Assembly: GCA_035403225.1 (NCBI GenBank)
Contig: DAONET010000007.1
Coordinates: 1-64,000 of the forward strand
Origin: DAIRDK01 sp035403225
GTDB taxonomy: Bacteria > Bacteroidota > Bacteroidia > Bacteroidales > FEN-979
Length of the DNA: 64,000 nucleotides
Direction: 5' to 3'
In this document: in pieces, positions 35,867 through 44,702 of the stretch
Layout of the letters: the number at the start of each line of letters is the position of its first letter
Numbering within the stretch: position 1 is the stretch's first letter
Position numbers and translations under genes: made by a program
Notes under the pieces: generated by a model
What the model saw: only the letters and a program-made list of their open reading frames with translations
What the model was told of the DNA's origin: nothing
The model's database searches: none

Positions 35867-36211
35867 TCATTCTAAAACAATGATAGAAGCGACTTCCACA
35901 TCATCTCCTTCGGTAATCTTACCTGCACGCTGCCCACATCGGGGACAAACATCCCAAAGATACGTCATCGGAAATGGAAGACAGCATTTTTCGCAAAAAC
36001 CCGATGCATCTTTTTGCGTCATCACCCACCTGACATCCGCATATTCCGTGGTGGCGGCTACCATTTTCAGCATCTCTTCCAGGTTGCCTGCATCAACGCC
36101 ACTCAGCAGCCCCACTTCAATCCTCACCTCGCATACCTGCCTGACTTTTCCCTTGTCGACAGAACGTTCCACCAGGTCAAGGATATTCAACGATAACGAC
36201 AGCTCGTGCAT
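35867..36211 (-). CDS. hypA: Hydrogenase nickel incorporation protein HypA
   Basis: A 114-residue nickel chaperone. The N-terminal MHE motif (H2) binds nickel; the zinc site uses C73, C76, C89 and C92 (FCEKC ... CPRCG). The start MHELSLSLNI at 36211 is required for the nickel ligand, so the three extra upstream codons are excluded. It lies 2 bp after hypE. Confidence 0.96.
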   Translation of the reverse strand: MHELSLSLNILDLVERSVDKGKVRQVCEVRIEVGLLSGVDAGNLEEMLKMVAATTEYADVRWVMTQKDASGFCEKCCLPFPMTYLWDVCPRCGQRAGKITEGDDVEVASIIVLE

Positions 36212-36213
36212 GA

Positions 36214-37227
36214 CTAACAAATTCGGGGTAATTGTTCACCCGACACCATTTCAACCATCCTGACGCCCCCGGTCAGCGTGGTCATCATCACTTTCCCGGG
36301 ATGACTCCGGGTGATCCGCCCGATGAGGGCAGCATTTTCGCCGCCGGGTGACTCTCTGAGAATTTTCAGCAGACGATCAGCATCTTCTTCACCGGCAATA
36401 GCGATAAATTTCCCTTCGTTGGCCAGGTCGAGGGGATCGAAGCCCAGTAACTCGCAGACAGCCCTGACTTCATTTCTCACCGGGATATTTTCTTCGGAAA
36501 TATCGATTCCGAGGTTCGTTCCATCCGTTATCTCATGAAGTATCGAGGAGAGTCCTCCACGGGTAATATCGCGCATCAGCCGGATTTTTTCTGAAGAAGC
36601 GGTAAGCTTGCTGATCACCGGATAAAGGTTGGCGCAGTCGGAAGATACCTGAGCATGAAACCGGAATGCCTCACGTGCCAGGATGATGGCGACAGCATGG
36701 TCTCCCAGCGTTCCGCTCAGCAAAATCCGGTCGCCCGGCATGGGTTTGGTCCTGCGGATCCGTTCCAGAACCTGCTTTTCCACTACTCCGATCCCGGCTG
36801 TATTGATGAATACCCGGTCACATTTCCCCCTGGGAACGACTTTTGTATCACCCGTCACGATGGGGACGCCCGCATCTTTGGCCTCCGCAGCCATAGATCT
36901 GGCGATCCTGTCCAGATCTGACAACGGGAATCCTTCTTCCAGAACGAAAGCCACGCTGAGAGCAACGGGTCTGGCGAAAGAGACAGCCAGGTCGTTCAGC
37001 GTGCCGCAAACAGCTAGTTTACCAATGTCTCCTCCCGGAAAAAAGATCGGATCGATAACGTACGTATCCGTAGTGAATGCCACGTCTGATCCGGTGTTCT
37101 CCAACAGGGCGGCATCCTTTTTCTCATTCAATACCGGATTGGAGAAATGGGAGATGAAAATCCTGTCGATGAGCGCATGCATCCTGCTCCCGCCGCTGCC
37201 ATGGTGTAATGTCACTACATCATTCAT
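36214..37227 (-). CDS. hypE: Hydrogenase maturation protein HypE
   Basis: A 337-residue PurM-like ATPase that dehydrates the carbamoyl thioester to a thiocyanate, giving the CN ligands of the NiFe site. GSGG near residue 11, GTLNDLAVSFA and DITRGGLSSILHE are conserved, and the protein ends in PRIC with the required C-terminal cysteine. It overlaps hypD by 4 bp. Confidence 0.97.
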   Translation of the reverse strand: MNDVVTLHHGSGGSRMHALIDRIFISHFSNPVLNEKKDAALLENTGSDVAFTTDTYVIDPIFFPGGDIGKLAVCGTLNDLAVSFARPVALSVAFVLEEGFPLSDLDRIARSMAAEAKDAGVPIVTGDTKVVPRGKCDRVFINTAGIGVVEKQVLERIRRTKPMPGDRILLSGTLGDHAVAIILAREAFRFHAQVSSDCANLYPVISKLTASSEKIRLMRDITRGGLSSILHEITDGTNLGIDISEENIPVRNEVRAVCELLGFDPLDLANEGKFIAIAGEEDADRLLKILRESPGGENAALIGRITRSHPGKVMMTTLTGGVRMVEMVSGEQLPRIC

Positions 37228-38315
37228 AGCCTTGAAGGAGTTTTAAACTGATACCAGATGGAACAAGCGCCTTCATGGGAGACCATGCAGGCCCCGACGG
37301 GTGTTTCCGGGGTGCAGGTTTTCCCAAAATGGCGACATTGGGCCGGTGTCGCCCGTCCGGTGATGATCCGGCCGCAGAGGCATCCTTCCGGTTCGGGTAA
37401 CGCCGGCTCGTGAATACGAAACACCCGGCGGGCATCGTACATCCCGTAAGCCGGTCTTATCTGCAGCCCGCTCCCGGGGATTACTCCCAGCCCTCGCCAG
37501 TTAGCATCCGCCGTTTCAAAGACCTCTGCCATTATCTGTTTGGCCCTGGTATTCCCTTCCCGCCTGACCGCCCGGCGGTAGGCATTCTCAACACAATAAT
37601 GACCTGTCTCCGCCTGATCTGTCAGCATGGAAACAGCCAGCATCATATCCAGCGGCTCGAAGCCGGAGACCACTACCCCCACATGATATTTTGACACCAA
37701 CTCTTCGTACATGGTTGTCCCCGTGATGGCAGTCACATGTCCGGGAGCGATGAAACCGCTGATAGTGTCTGTATTTGAGCAGATCCATGAAAGCGCCGGT
37801 GGCATGATCTTATGAGCGCTGTAAACAAAAAAGTTCTTCAGGCCCTTTTCCTTCGCCTGAAGGATGACTGCCGCGGACAACGGCGCCGTTGTTTCAAACC
37901 CGATACCGGCGAAGACCACATTTTTCTTCGGATGCTCCATCGCCAACGCCAGCGCTTCCATGACCGAATATACCACCCGGATATCCGCGCCTGAAGCACG
38001 CGCTGTTTCCAGGGAGCGGGATCTGGAAGGGATCCTCAACAAATCGCCGTAGGTGGCCAGCATCACAGAAGGGTCGGAAACGATGTTCAACAGAGCATGG
38101 ATGAAACCCTGGCCGGATACACAGACAGGACAACCCGGACCCGATATCAGGGTGATATTGGAGGGAAGCAACGACAGCAATCCGTATTTGTGCAACGTCA
38201 GTGTATGTCCGCCGCATACTTCCATCAGGGTAACAGGCTGCGATGATCGTTGCGCGATCCGATCTGCCAGTTTCACCACCAGCTCTTTCTTCCGGTATTC
38301 TTCCAACTGCTTCAT
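37224..38315 (-). CDS. hypD: Hydrogenase maturation protein HypD
   Basis: A 363-residue [4Fe-4S] scaffold on which the Fe(CN)2CO unit is assembled with HypC. Key motifs: MEVCGGHT (about 32-39), ISGPGCPVCV (about 58-67), GIGFETTAP, and the cluster cysteines toward the C-terminus (CRRAV-like segment and PEGCLCG, PAQCRHFG). ATGA overlap with hypE and with hypC. Confidence 0.97.
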   Translation of the reverse strand: MKQLEEYRKKELVVKLADRIAQRSSQPVTLMEVCGGHTLTLHKYGLLSLLPSNITLISGPGCPVCVSGQGFIHALLNIVSDPSVMLATYGDLLRIPSRSRSLETARASGADIRVVYSVMEALALAMEHPKKNVVFAGIGFETTAPLSAAVILQAKEKGLKNFFVYSAHKIMPPALSWICSNTDTISGFIAPGHVTAITGTTMYEELVSKYHVGVVVSGFEPLDMMLAVSMLTDQAETGHYCVENAYRRAVRREGNTRAKQIMAEVFETADANWRGLGVIPGSGLQIRPAYGMYDARRVFRIHEPALPEPEGCLCGRIITGRATPAQCRHFGKTCTPETPVGACMVSHEGACSIWYQFKTPSRL

Positions 38316-38551
38316 TCTCCGGTAAGATAAAACAAGTCCGAACCGATAATTTCTCTGATCAACCGCAGTGTTTCTTCCGCCTCTTCCGGATCCACTTTTT
38401 CAATGGCAAAGCCTGCATGTACCAGTACATAATCACCCACCTGCACCTCCTCCATCAGGGCCAGGCTTATGGGAGAAGTCACCCCTCCGATCTCAACAAT
38501 GGCGTCGGTATCGTCAATCAATATTATTTTTGCCGGTACGGCGAGACACAT
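38312..38551 (-). CDS. hypC: Hydrogenase assembly chaperone HypC
   Basis: A 79-residue chaperone with the essential N-terminal cysteine (MCLAVPAKI; C2), then GDYVLVHAGFAIEKVD. It carries iron to HypD and to the large-subunit precursor. The start at 38551 is fixed by C2, although the frame is open 54 bp further upstream within hypF. It overlaps the hypF 3' end by 38 bp. Confidence 0.96.
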   Translation of the reverse strand: MCLAVPAKIILIDDTDAIVEIGGVTSPISLALMEEVQVGDYVLVHAGFAIEKVDPEEAEETLRLIREIIGSDLFYLTGE

Positions 38552-40847
38552 GCTGTTCCTTTCTTTTTGCTGCGATGACCAGTTGTCCGAAGGCAATCCC
38601 GCCATCGTTGGCAGGCACCTTCGAGGAAAGATATACGTTAACCGGTTTTCCGGAAAATTTCTTCAGAAGCCCTTCTACCAGGTACCGGTTCTGAAAAACG
38701 CCTCCGGATAACACGATCCCGGAAAGCCCTGTTCTGCGTGCCAGTTCCATTGATTTTTGGAAAATGAGGGCAATGATCGTGTTGTGGAACCTGGCAGAGA
38801 CGATGCCGGGATCCGTTCCAGCCAAAATATCATCAACTATCTGCCTGATTATCTGCGTAGTAACAACATGATCCGTCTCCGTAATCTCGTAACCGTCGTC
38901 AACATCCGGGGTTATGATGGATTCAAGTTTCATCGGCGCTTCGGCTTCATAATCGCTGAACAAGCACAGTCCCAGCAAGGCCGAAACCGCATCAAACAAC
39001 CGGCCTGCGCCGGAAGACAGCGGGGAATTGATTTCTTCGCTGATCATGGCCTTGATGAACTCACGCTGCAGCAGCGGAATTTCACGGTTTATCATCAATG
39101 GCAACTCAAGAGCTTCTTCTCCATATAGTTTGAATAGAAAGGACACGGCTGTTCGCCAGGGTTCTTCAATGGCCTTATCTCCTCCGGGGAGAGGGATGTA
39201 TTCCAGGTGACTCACCCGTTCGAAACCGGTCAAATCGCAGATCAGGAACTCACCGCCCCAGATGCGATCATCTGTCCCATATCCGGTCCCGTCGAAGCAA
39301 ACGCCGATCACCTTCTCATCCAGTCCATATTCAGCCATCACCGAAGCAATGTGCGCATGATGATGCTGCACTTCCACTATCTTCGCACGATGTCCTCCGT
39401 CATTCTGATGCTTTTTCATCTCTTCTGCAAACCCGGAAGAGAAATATCCGGGGTGCATATCCCTGACCACGGTAACAGGCGTATGACGAAAAAGTCGTAA
39501 AAACTGCCCGATATTTCTCACATAGGAATCAGCGGATGCCGGGTTACTCAGGTCCCCGTTGTATTGTCCGCCAATGGCTTTATAATTCTTTCCAAGGCAA
39601 AAAGAATTATTCATCCCTGCTCCCAGCGCCAGTATCCCTTCTGCCCGGAACGGAATCCGTAAAAAGCCCGGGGTATATCCTCTGGAACGGCGCAACATCC
39701 GTTCTTTCCCGCCTGCGATCATCACCACCGAATCGTCGCACAGGTTATATATCTGCCGGTTGTGAAGAAGGATGAAATCGGCTATCGGGGAAAGTTCCGT
39801 CATTGCCTCGTTGTCATCAAAGATGATCGGGTTGTCAGATATATTTCCGCTCGTAAAAACGATGATGTCCGTTCTCATCCTTTCAAACATCTGATAGTGA
39901 AACGGCATATACGGAAGGATGAAACCCAGGGTATTCAGACCGGGATTGACCGCGACGGGAATGGAAGCCGGCAAGTCCCTGTCCTGAAGAACTTTCAGTA
40001 ATACGATCGGTCTCCTCCATGAATGAAGGGAATATTCTTCCGCTTCACTCACCCTGCAATAGCGCCGGATTGTCTCCATATCCCTGGCCATCAAGGCGAA
40101 AGGTTTCCGGCTCCGGTTTTTCCTCTTTCTTAAAGTTTCCACCGCAAGGGGGTTCAGCGCATCACAAATGAGTTGGTATCCACCAATTCCCTTGATAGCG
40201 CCAATCTGTCCGGCATCAATCCGGCGAGCTGTCTCATTCAGAATATCGTACAGAAAAGACCAAATTGCCTCACCGGCATGAAGCCTGTATTCAGGTCCGC
40301 AGTGATTGCAGGCGACAGGCTGGGCATGAAACCGGCGATCAGTAATGGTCCGGTATTCCCCGGCACATTGTTCGCACATCTCAAAGCCTGCCATGGTCGT
40401 GTTTTTCCGGTCATACGGCAACTCCCTGATGATGGAGAATCTGGGTCCGCAGTGGGTACAATTGATAAAAGGGAAGTCTTTCCGGTGCGGCTGGGCCTTC
40501 ATATCCGACAGACACTCGTCACAGACAGCGATATCGGGAGAGATATCCGTTATTTCACCGGAGATCATAGTGCTTTTCCGGATAAGGAAACCTTGGCTTT
40601 TATTCTCTGCGACAGGGAATTCTTCTACACGATCGATACGGGCAGCGGAAGGAAATTCGTGTTGAAGGGCATAGCTGAATTTCCGCATTTGATCTTCCGT
40701 CCCCTGTGCCTTGATGGTAACTCCCTTGTTGGTGTTCCGGACCCATCCTGAGATACCCTCACGCCAGGCGATCCGATAGACAAAAGGTCGGAATCCCACT
40801 CCCTGGACCAATCCGCTAACCTCAAACCGAAGCGCCTTTCTCATCAT
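38514..40847 (-). CDS. hypF: Carbamoyltransferase HypF
   Basis: A 777-residue enzyme that transfers carbamoyl from carbamoyl phosphate to HypE. Domains: acylphosphatase (1-90, SGLVQGVGFRPFVYRIA), two zinc fingers (CDECLSDM...CTHCGPRFS, CEQCAGEY...CNHCGPEY, about 100-180), YrdC-like (about 195-380), and Kae1-like (about 390-777, with VQHHHAHIASVMAEYG). The ATG pair at 40847/40844 is chosen because a TTG at 40874 would lie inside the -7 box at 40872-40879. First gene of the leftward hyp operon. Confidence 0.96.
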   Translation of the reverse strand: MMRKALRFEVSGLVQGVGFRPFVYRIAWREGISGWVRNTNKGVTIKAQGTEDQMRKFSYALQHEFPSAARIDRVEEFPVAENKSQGFLIRKSTMISGEITDISPDIAVCDECLSDMKAQPHRKDFPFINCTHCGPRFSIIRELPYDRKNTTMAGFEMCEQCAGEYRTITDRRFHAQPVACNHCGPEYRLHAGEAIWSFLYDILNETARRIDAGQIGAIKGIGGYQLICDALNPLAVETLRKRKNRSRKPFALMARDMETIRRYCRVSEAEEYSLHSWRRPIVLLKVLQDRDLPASIPVAVNPGLNTLGFILPYMPFHYQMFERMRTDIIVFTSGNISDNPIIFDDNEAMTELSPIADFILLHNRQIYNLCDDSVVMIAGGKERMLRRSRGYTPGFLRIPFRAEGILALGAGMNNSFCLGKNYKAIGGQYNGDLSNPASADSYVRNIGQFLRLFRHTPVTVVRDMHPGYFSSGFAEEMKKHQNDGGHRAKIVEVQHHHAHIASVMAEYGLDEKVIGVCFDGTGYGTDDRIWGGEFLICDLTGFERVSHLEYIPLPGGDKAIEEPWRTAVSFLFKLYGEEALELPLMINREIPLLQREFIKAMISEEINSPLSSGAGRLFDAVSALLGLCLFSDYEAEAPMKLESIITPDVDDGYEITETDHVVTTQIIRQIVDDILAGTDPGIVSARFHNTIIALIFQKSMELARRTGLSGIVLSGGVFQNRYLVEGLLKKFSGKPVNVYLSSKVPANDGGIAFGQLVIAAKRKEQHVSRRTGKNNID

Positions 40848-40871
40848 ATAAAAAACATCAAACCCTTTAAT

Positions 40872-40879
40872 CAAAGTTA
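40872..40879 (-). promoter_or_regulatory. -7 box (TAACTTTG) for the hyp operon
   Basis: Minus-strand TAACTTTG matches TAnnTTTG, 24 bp before the hypF ATG. The start point would be near 40866. It diverges from the Crp/Fnr gene promoter. Confidence 0.65.
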
Positions 40880-40910
40880 TGACGAATTATGAAAAACCGG
40901 TTTTTTTTAT

Positions 40911-40918
40911 TAGATTTG
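40911..40918 (+). promoter_or_regulatory. -7 box (TAGATTTG) for the Crp/Fnr gene
   Basis: Exact TAnnTTTG match. It lies downstream of the first in-frame ATG (40889), so the real translation start is probably the next ATG at 40940. Confidence 0.55.
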
Positions 40919-40939
40919 TTAGAGACATCCATCCGGAAC

Positions 40940-41647
40940 ATGAAACGGCAGAAAGAAAATACGTGTGAGCATTGCAGTACCGAATTCGGCCATTTCTATT
41001 CTCATCTGGCCGCAGAGGACCTGGCGTTATTGAATGATCACAAAGAGAATCTCTTCCGAAGAAAAAACGAGATCCTTTTCCGGGAAGGTCAACGGCCGCA
41101 GGGAGTCTATTGCATCAGGGAAGGAGCCATCAAGATATTTCGCGAAGGAATTGACGGGCGGGAGATGATCACCCGCTTTGTGTTTCCCGGAGAATTTGTC
41201 GGGTTGAAAGCCATCATTTCCGGATCCCCTTATGCTGCTTCTGCCCTGGCCATCGAGGATACCTCGCTGTGTTTCATTTCCAAGAATGATTTTTATCAGA
41301 TCATGGTGAAGTACCCCGATTTCACCCGTGTGCTTGCTGTTTTACTTACGAAGATGCTGGAGCAGGCTGAAGAACGTATGATCTCACTGGCCCAGAAGCC
41401 GGTAAGAGAACGGCTGGCAGAGACCCTGCTTTTCCTCGACCGAAGCTTCCATCCGTCAACGCATAACGGGAGCAGGAATTACCTGAACCTGTCGCGCTAC
41501 GACCTGGCAAATATTATCGGCACCGCCCCCGAAACAGTGATCAGGTTGCTGTCTGACTTTCGCGAACATCAATACATCTCCGTCAAAGGGAGAAAAATCT
41601 TCATCCTCAATCCATGGGAACTTCAGCGGATCATGAAATACGGCTGA
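40940..41647 (+). CDS. Crp/Fnr-family transcription regulator
   Basis: A 235-residue regulator: cyclic-nucleotide-binding-type beta roll (about 25-140), a dimer helix and a winged helix-turn-helix (RYDLANIIGTAPETVIRLL, about 186-204). Four cysteines occur, C9 and C12 (CEHC), C58 and C111; C111 lies where FNR has its internal cluster ligand (C122), so a redox or Fe-S sensing role is possible but not shown. Recognition-helix residues E198 and R202 match the FNR/CRP residues that read TGA. A frame from 40889 would add 17 residues but overlaps the promoter. It stands between the hyp and hdr-mvh operons and probably controls them. Confidence 0.88.
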   Translation: MKRQKENTCEHCSTEFGHFYSHLAAEDLALLNDHKENLFRRKNEILFREGQRPQGVYCIREGAIKIFREGIDGREMITRFVFPGEFVGLKAIISGSPYAASALAIEDTSLCFISKNDFYQIMVKYPDFTRVLAVLLTKMLEQAEERMISLAQKPVRERLAETLLFLDRSFHPSTHNGSRNYLNLSRYDLANIIGTAPETVIRLLSDFREHQYISVKGRKIFILNPWELQRIMKYG

Positions 41648-41660
41648 ATACTTCCAAAAC

Positions 41661-41674
41661 CTGATAAATATCAT
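41661..41674 (+). promoter_or_regulatory. FNR-like box TGAT-AAAT-ATCA before hdrA1
   Basis: A perfect inverted repeat TGAT-N4-ATCA (41662-41673) matches the core of the FNR-type site TTGAT-N4-ATCAA except for the outer base on each side. Its centre lies about 43 bp before the start point expected from a near-consensus -7 box (TTATTTTG, 41697-41704), the usual distance for an activator. The Crp/Fnr gene ends just upstream. Confidence 0.6.
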
Positions 41675-41724
41675 TTTTTCAGGGTCCTTTTATACGTTAT
41701 TTTGTGTATATATTGGCATAGTGT

Positions 41725-43536
41725 ATGAAAACCCGTCAAAATACGGGGCTTTTCTTCCTTGATCCGGCACAGCAAAAGAGTTATCTGCCTGATTATAAAG
41801 AATTAGGAAAATACGTCCTATCGCTGGATCCTGCTCTTCAAGTCTGGTTTTACGGTGACTCTCCGCTAACAGAGAAAAGTATACGGGAAGTGATCCTTGC
41901 GAGGAACCTGGATCAGCTGATCCTGGCCGGGGAGATGCCGGGGCTGATGAAACCGATGTTCGTAAAATGCATGGAGAAAGAGCATAAAGACGGCACACAA
42001 GTCTGCCTCGTCTCTTTCCGGGATTATGGGATACAACCCGGTCAGGAAGACCGTATCAGGCAGCTGCTGGCTTGTGTGATCATGGATGTTCCATACCCCT
42101 TCGCTGCCAAACCCGATGAAGTTCCCGTAAACCCAGCCACCCTGGTGATCGGTGGCGGGATCACCGGCATCCAGGCGGCCCTGGAGATTGCGTATGCCAA
42201 TTTCCCGGTTTACCTGGTCGAAAAGAGCGGGACCATTGGCGGGAAAATGGCCACTTTCGATAAAACATTTCCTACACTCGACTGCGCCGCCTGCATCCTG
42301 ACACCCAAAATGGTGGAACTGAATCAACACCCCGACATTCATCTCATGACTTGTGCGGAAGTGACAGGAGTATCCGGCGCCCCAGGCAATTACCGGGTCC
42401 GTATTCTGAAGAGAGCAAGAAAAGTCAACCTGAACACCTGCATCGGCTGCGGAACCTGCGCCGAAAAATGCCCCGCTTCCGTCCCCAGTGAATTCGATGC
42501 CGGAACAACTACCAGAAAAGCCATCTATATTCCATTCCCACAAGCAGTTCCAAACAAATACATGGTCGATCCTACCGCCTGTATCTACCTGAAAACCGGA
42601 AAATGCAAAGCCTGCGTAAAAGCCTGTCCCGTACCCGATTGTATCAATCTTGATGCGCCCGATGAAACCGTGGAAATCACCGTGGGGAACATCATCGTGG
42701 CTACCGGATACCGTCCTTTTGATGCCGGGAGAATTCCTCAGTACGGGTATGGGAAATTCCCCAATGTCGTCACCTCACTTGAGTTTGAGCGGTTATTGAA
42801 TGCATCCGGCCCGACAGGCGGAGATATCCACCTGCGGGGAAAGGATAAAAAAGGAATTCCTGTATTTACCACTGACGAACCAAAACCGGAAAAAATCGCC
42901 ATCGTACATTGCGTCGGAAGCCGGGATAAAAACTATAACCCTTATTGTTCGCGTGTTTGCTGTATGTATTCCCTGAAATTCGCTCACCTCATCCTTGATA
43001 AACTCCCGGATGCAGAGGTGTTTGAATATTTTATCGATATGCGGGCTTTCGGAAAAGGATACGAGGAGTTTTATGAGCGTATCAAAGAAGAAAATGTGAA
43101 TATTATCAGGGGAAAGACTGCTAAAGTGGAAGAGTCAAACGGCAAACTGCTCATCCGTGGAGAAGACATCCTGAAAGGAGAAGTGGTCGTTCAGAAAGTG
43201 GATATGGTGGTGCTCTCAGTCGGCATGGAACCTTCCGACGGAACCTTTGAGTTGGCGAAAATGTTGAATATCAATGTCTCGGAAGATGGCTGGTTTCAGG
43301 AATACGATTATAATGCTTCCCCAACCGACACCTTGCATGGCGGGGTGATGATCGCAGGCACCTGTCAGGGGCCCAGGGACATCCCCGATTGCGTGGCTCA
43401 TGGCTCCTCCGCTGCCGCCTGCGTAATTCGCTCTATCATGAAAGGTAGTATACCGGAGGACATCCGGGAGGTCACGCTGAAGCGTGTAGAAGAAAATATC
43501 AAAAAAATGTTAGAGGTTAAACACCCGGGTCCATGA
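41725..43536 (+). CDS. HdrA-like flavoprotein, subunit 1 (QmoA/HdrA type)
   Basis: A 603-residue FAD/Fe-S protein of the heterodisulfide reductase A family. Residues 1-130 are a divergent N-terminal domain without the CxCG motif. FAD-binding GGGITG is at 143-148. The HdrA signature FPTLDCAACILTPKMVE (C187, C190) is intact. Two [4Fe-4S] sites interrupt the flavin domain (C239, C242, C245, C249 and C286, C294, C297, C301), followed by NPYCSRVCCMYSLKFAH and GTCQGPRDIPD. HdrA homologues split electrons at FAD between two acceptors. First gene of the hdr-mvh operon; 4-bp overlap with qmoC. Confidence 0.92.
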   Translation: MKTRQNTGLFFLDPAQQKSYLPDYKELGKYVLSLDPALQVWFYGDSPLTEKSIREVILARNLDQLILAGEMPGLMKPMFVKCMEKEHKDGTQVCLVSFRDYGIQPGQEDRIRQLLACVIMDVPYPFAAKPDEVPVNPATLVIGGGITGIQAALEIAYANFPVYLVEKSGTIGGKMATFDKTFPTLDCAACILTPKMVELNQHPDIHLMTCAEVTGVSGAPGNYRVRILKRARKVNLNTCIGCGTCAEKCPASVPSEFDAGTTTRKAIYIPFPQAVPNKYMVDPTACIYLKTGKCKACVKACPVPDCINLDAPDETVEITVGNIIVATGYRPFDAGRIPQYGYGKFPNVVTSLEFERLLNASGPTGGDIHLRGKDKKGIPVFTTDEPKPEKIAIVHCVGSRDKNYNPYCSRVCCMYSLKFAHLILDKLPDAEVFEYFIDMRAFGKGYEEFYERIKEENVNIIRGKTAKVEESNGKLLIRGEDILKGEVVVQKVDMVVLSVGMEPSDGTFELAKMLNINVSEDGWFQEYDYNASPTDTLHGGVMIAGTCQGPRDIPDCVAHGSSAAACVIRSIMKGSIPEDIREVTLKRVEENIKKMLEVKHPGP

Positions 43537-44702
43537 GCACTCGTGTCAATCCCGATCTGAGAAACGAACTGCTGAAGTTCGGCATCGGCGACTGGAACGC
43601 CTGTTACCACTGTGGTAACTGCACTGCCATTTGCCCGCTCTCCGAAACCGGATTTCTGTTCCCCCGGAAAAAGATCCGGTTGATGCAGATGGGTCTGGAG
43701 GATAAACTTGCATCCAGCGTTGAACCCTGGCTCTGCTATTATTGTGGCGATTGTTCTGAGACCTGTCCCCGCGAAGCCAACCCGGGTGAGCTCATGATGT
43801 CGCTCCGGCGGTACCTCACCTCTGTTTACGACTGGACAGGACTATCCAAGAAATTCTATACTTCGGAAGTATGGGAGCTTTCATTTATTTTGGCCATGGC
43901 AGCTATGGTGGTGGTCTTCTTCCTGAAGTTCCTCCCTGCCATGGGCTATACCTTCACCCGGGAACTGACAACGGAAGGGGGTGTGAAGATCAACTCCTTC
44001 GCTCCGCCCGATATCATGGAGATGCTTGATTGGATCATGGCCGTCATCGTGGCAGGGCTGCTGATCTCCAACATCCTGAGAATGTATTACAAAATCGTCT
44101 GGAAATATACGAATACCAAAGTCTCCCTGTGGGTCCATATCCGGGAATTCTGGCGACTGATTTTCAACTTTGCCGTACAACCTAAATTCTCGAAGTGCGG
44201 CAGCCGGCAGTACTGGCTTTCCCACTGGCTCCTGATGTCAGGATATACGATCATGTTTATTCTGATTGTCGTATACCTTCCCTGGTTCCAGACCGAAAAG
44301 GTGCTGCCTTGGTGGCATCCGCAACGAAGCCTTGGTTATTATGCGACCTTCGGACTCCTTTTCGGACTCATCTTTGTACTGGTTGGCCGCTTACGGAGAA
44401 AAAGTGTCAAATTCAGGTTCTCGCACATGAGCGACTGGCTGTTTATCGTGATGCTCACGCTCACAGTCTCATCAGGCATTCTGGTTCATCTTTTCCGGGT
44501 GAATGGCATGGCGATGGCCACATATGTGAGCTATATCTTCCACATCGCGATCCTGGTGCCGATGATCTTGATCGAAGTACCCTTTTCCAAATGGTCCCAC
44601 CTCGCCTACCGGCCATTTGCCGTTTATTTCCAGCAACTTCAGAAATACGCTGTTCCCCGGAAAGGGAGTAAAACAACACCGCTATGGAAGAGATCAGGAT
44701 AG
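43533..44702 (+). CDS. QmoC-like membrane subunit (HdrC-HdrE fusion)
   Basis: A 389-residue protein. The N-terminal third is HdrC-like with two [4Fe-4S] sites (C24, C27, C30, C34 and C68, C71, C74, C78, ending CPREANPGELMMSLRRYL). The rest has six hydrophobic segments (about 111-133, 163-183, 228-250, 268-288, 301-321, 329-350) with several histidines, like the HdrE/cytochrome b part of QmoC and DsrM. In sulfate reducers QmoC links HdrA-type flavoproteins to the quinone pool, so this subunit should do the same for H2 electrons. It overlaps hdrA2 by 19 bp. Confidence 0.88.
   Translation: MSTRVNPDLRNELLKFGIGDWNACYHCGNCTAICPLSETGFLFPRKKIRLMQMGLEDKLASSVEPWLCYYCGDCSETCPREANPGELMMSLRRYLTSVYDWTGLSKKFYTSEVWELSFILAMAAMVVVFFLKFLPAMGYTFTRELTTEGGVKINSFAPPDIMEMLDWIMAVIVAGLLISNILRMYYKIVWKYTNTKVSLWVHIREFWRLIFNFAVQPKFSKCGSRQYWLSHWLLMSGYTIMFILIVVYLPWFQTEKVLPWWHPQRSLGYYATFGLLFGLIFVLVGRLRRKSVKFRFSHMSDWLFIVMLTLTVSSGILVHLFRVNGMAMATYVSYIFHIAILVPMILIEVPFSKWSHLAYRPFAVYFQQLQKYAVPRKGSKTTPLWKRSG

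Noticed and set aside
40889..40939. Upstream start for the Crp/Fnr regulator at 40889
   Set aside because: The -7 box TAGATTTG at 40911 would lie inside the coding sequence and the extra 17 residues have no family support; the ATG at 40940 is preferred, though not proven.
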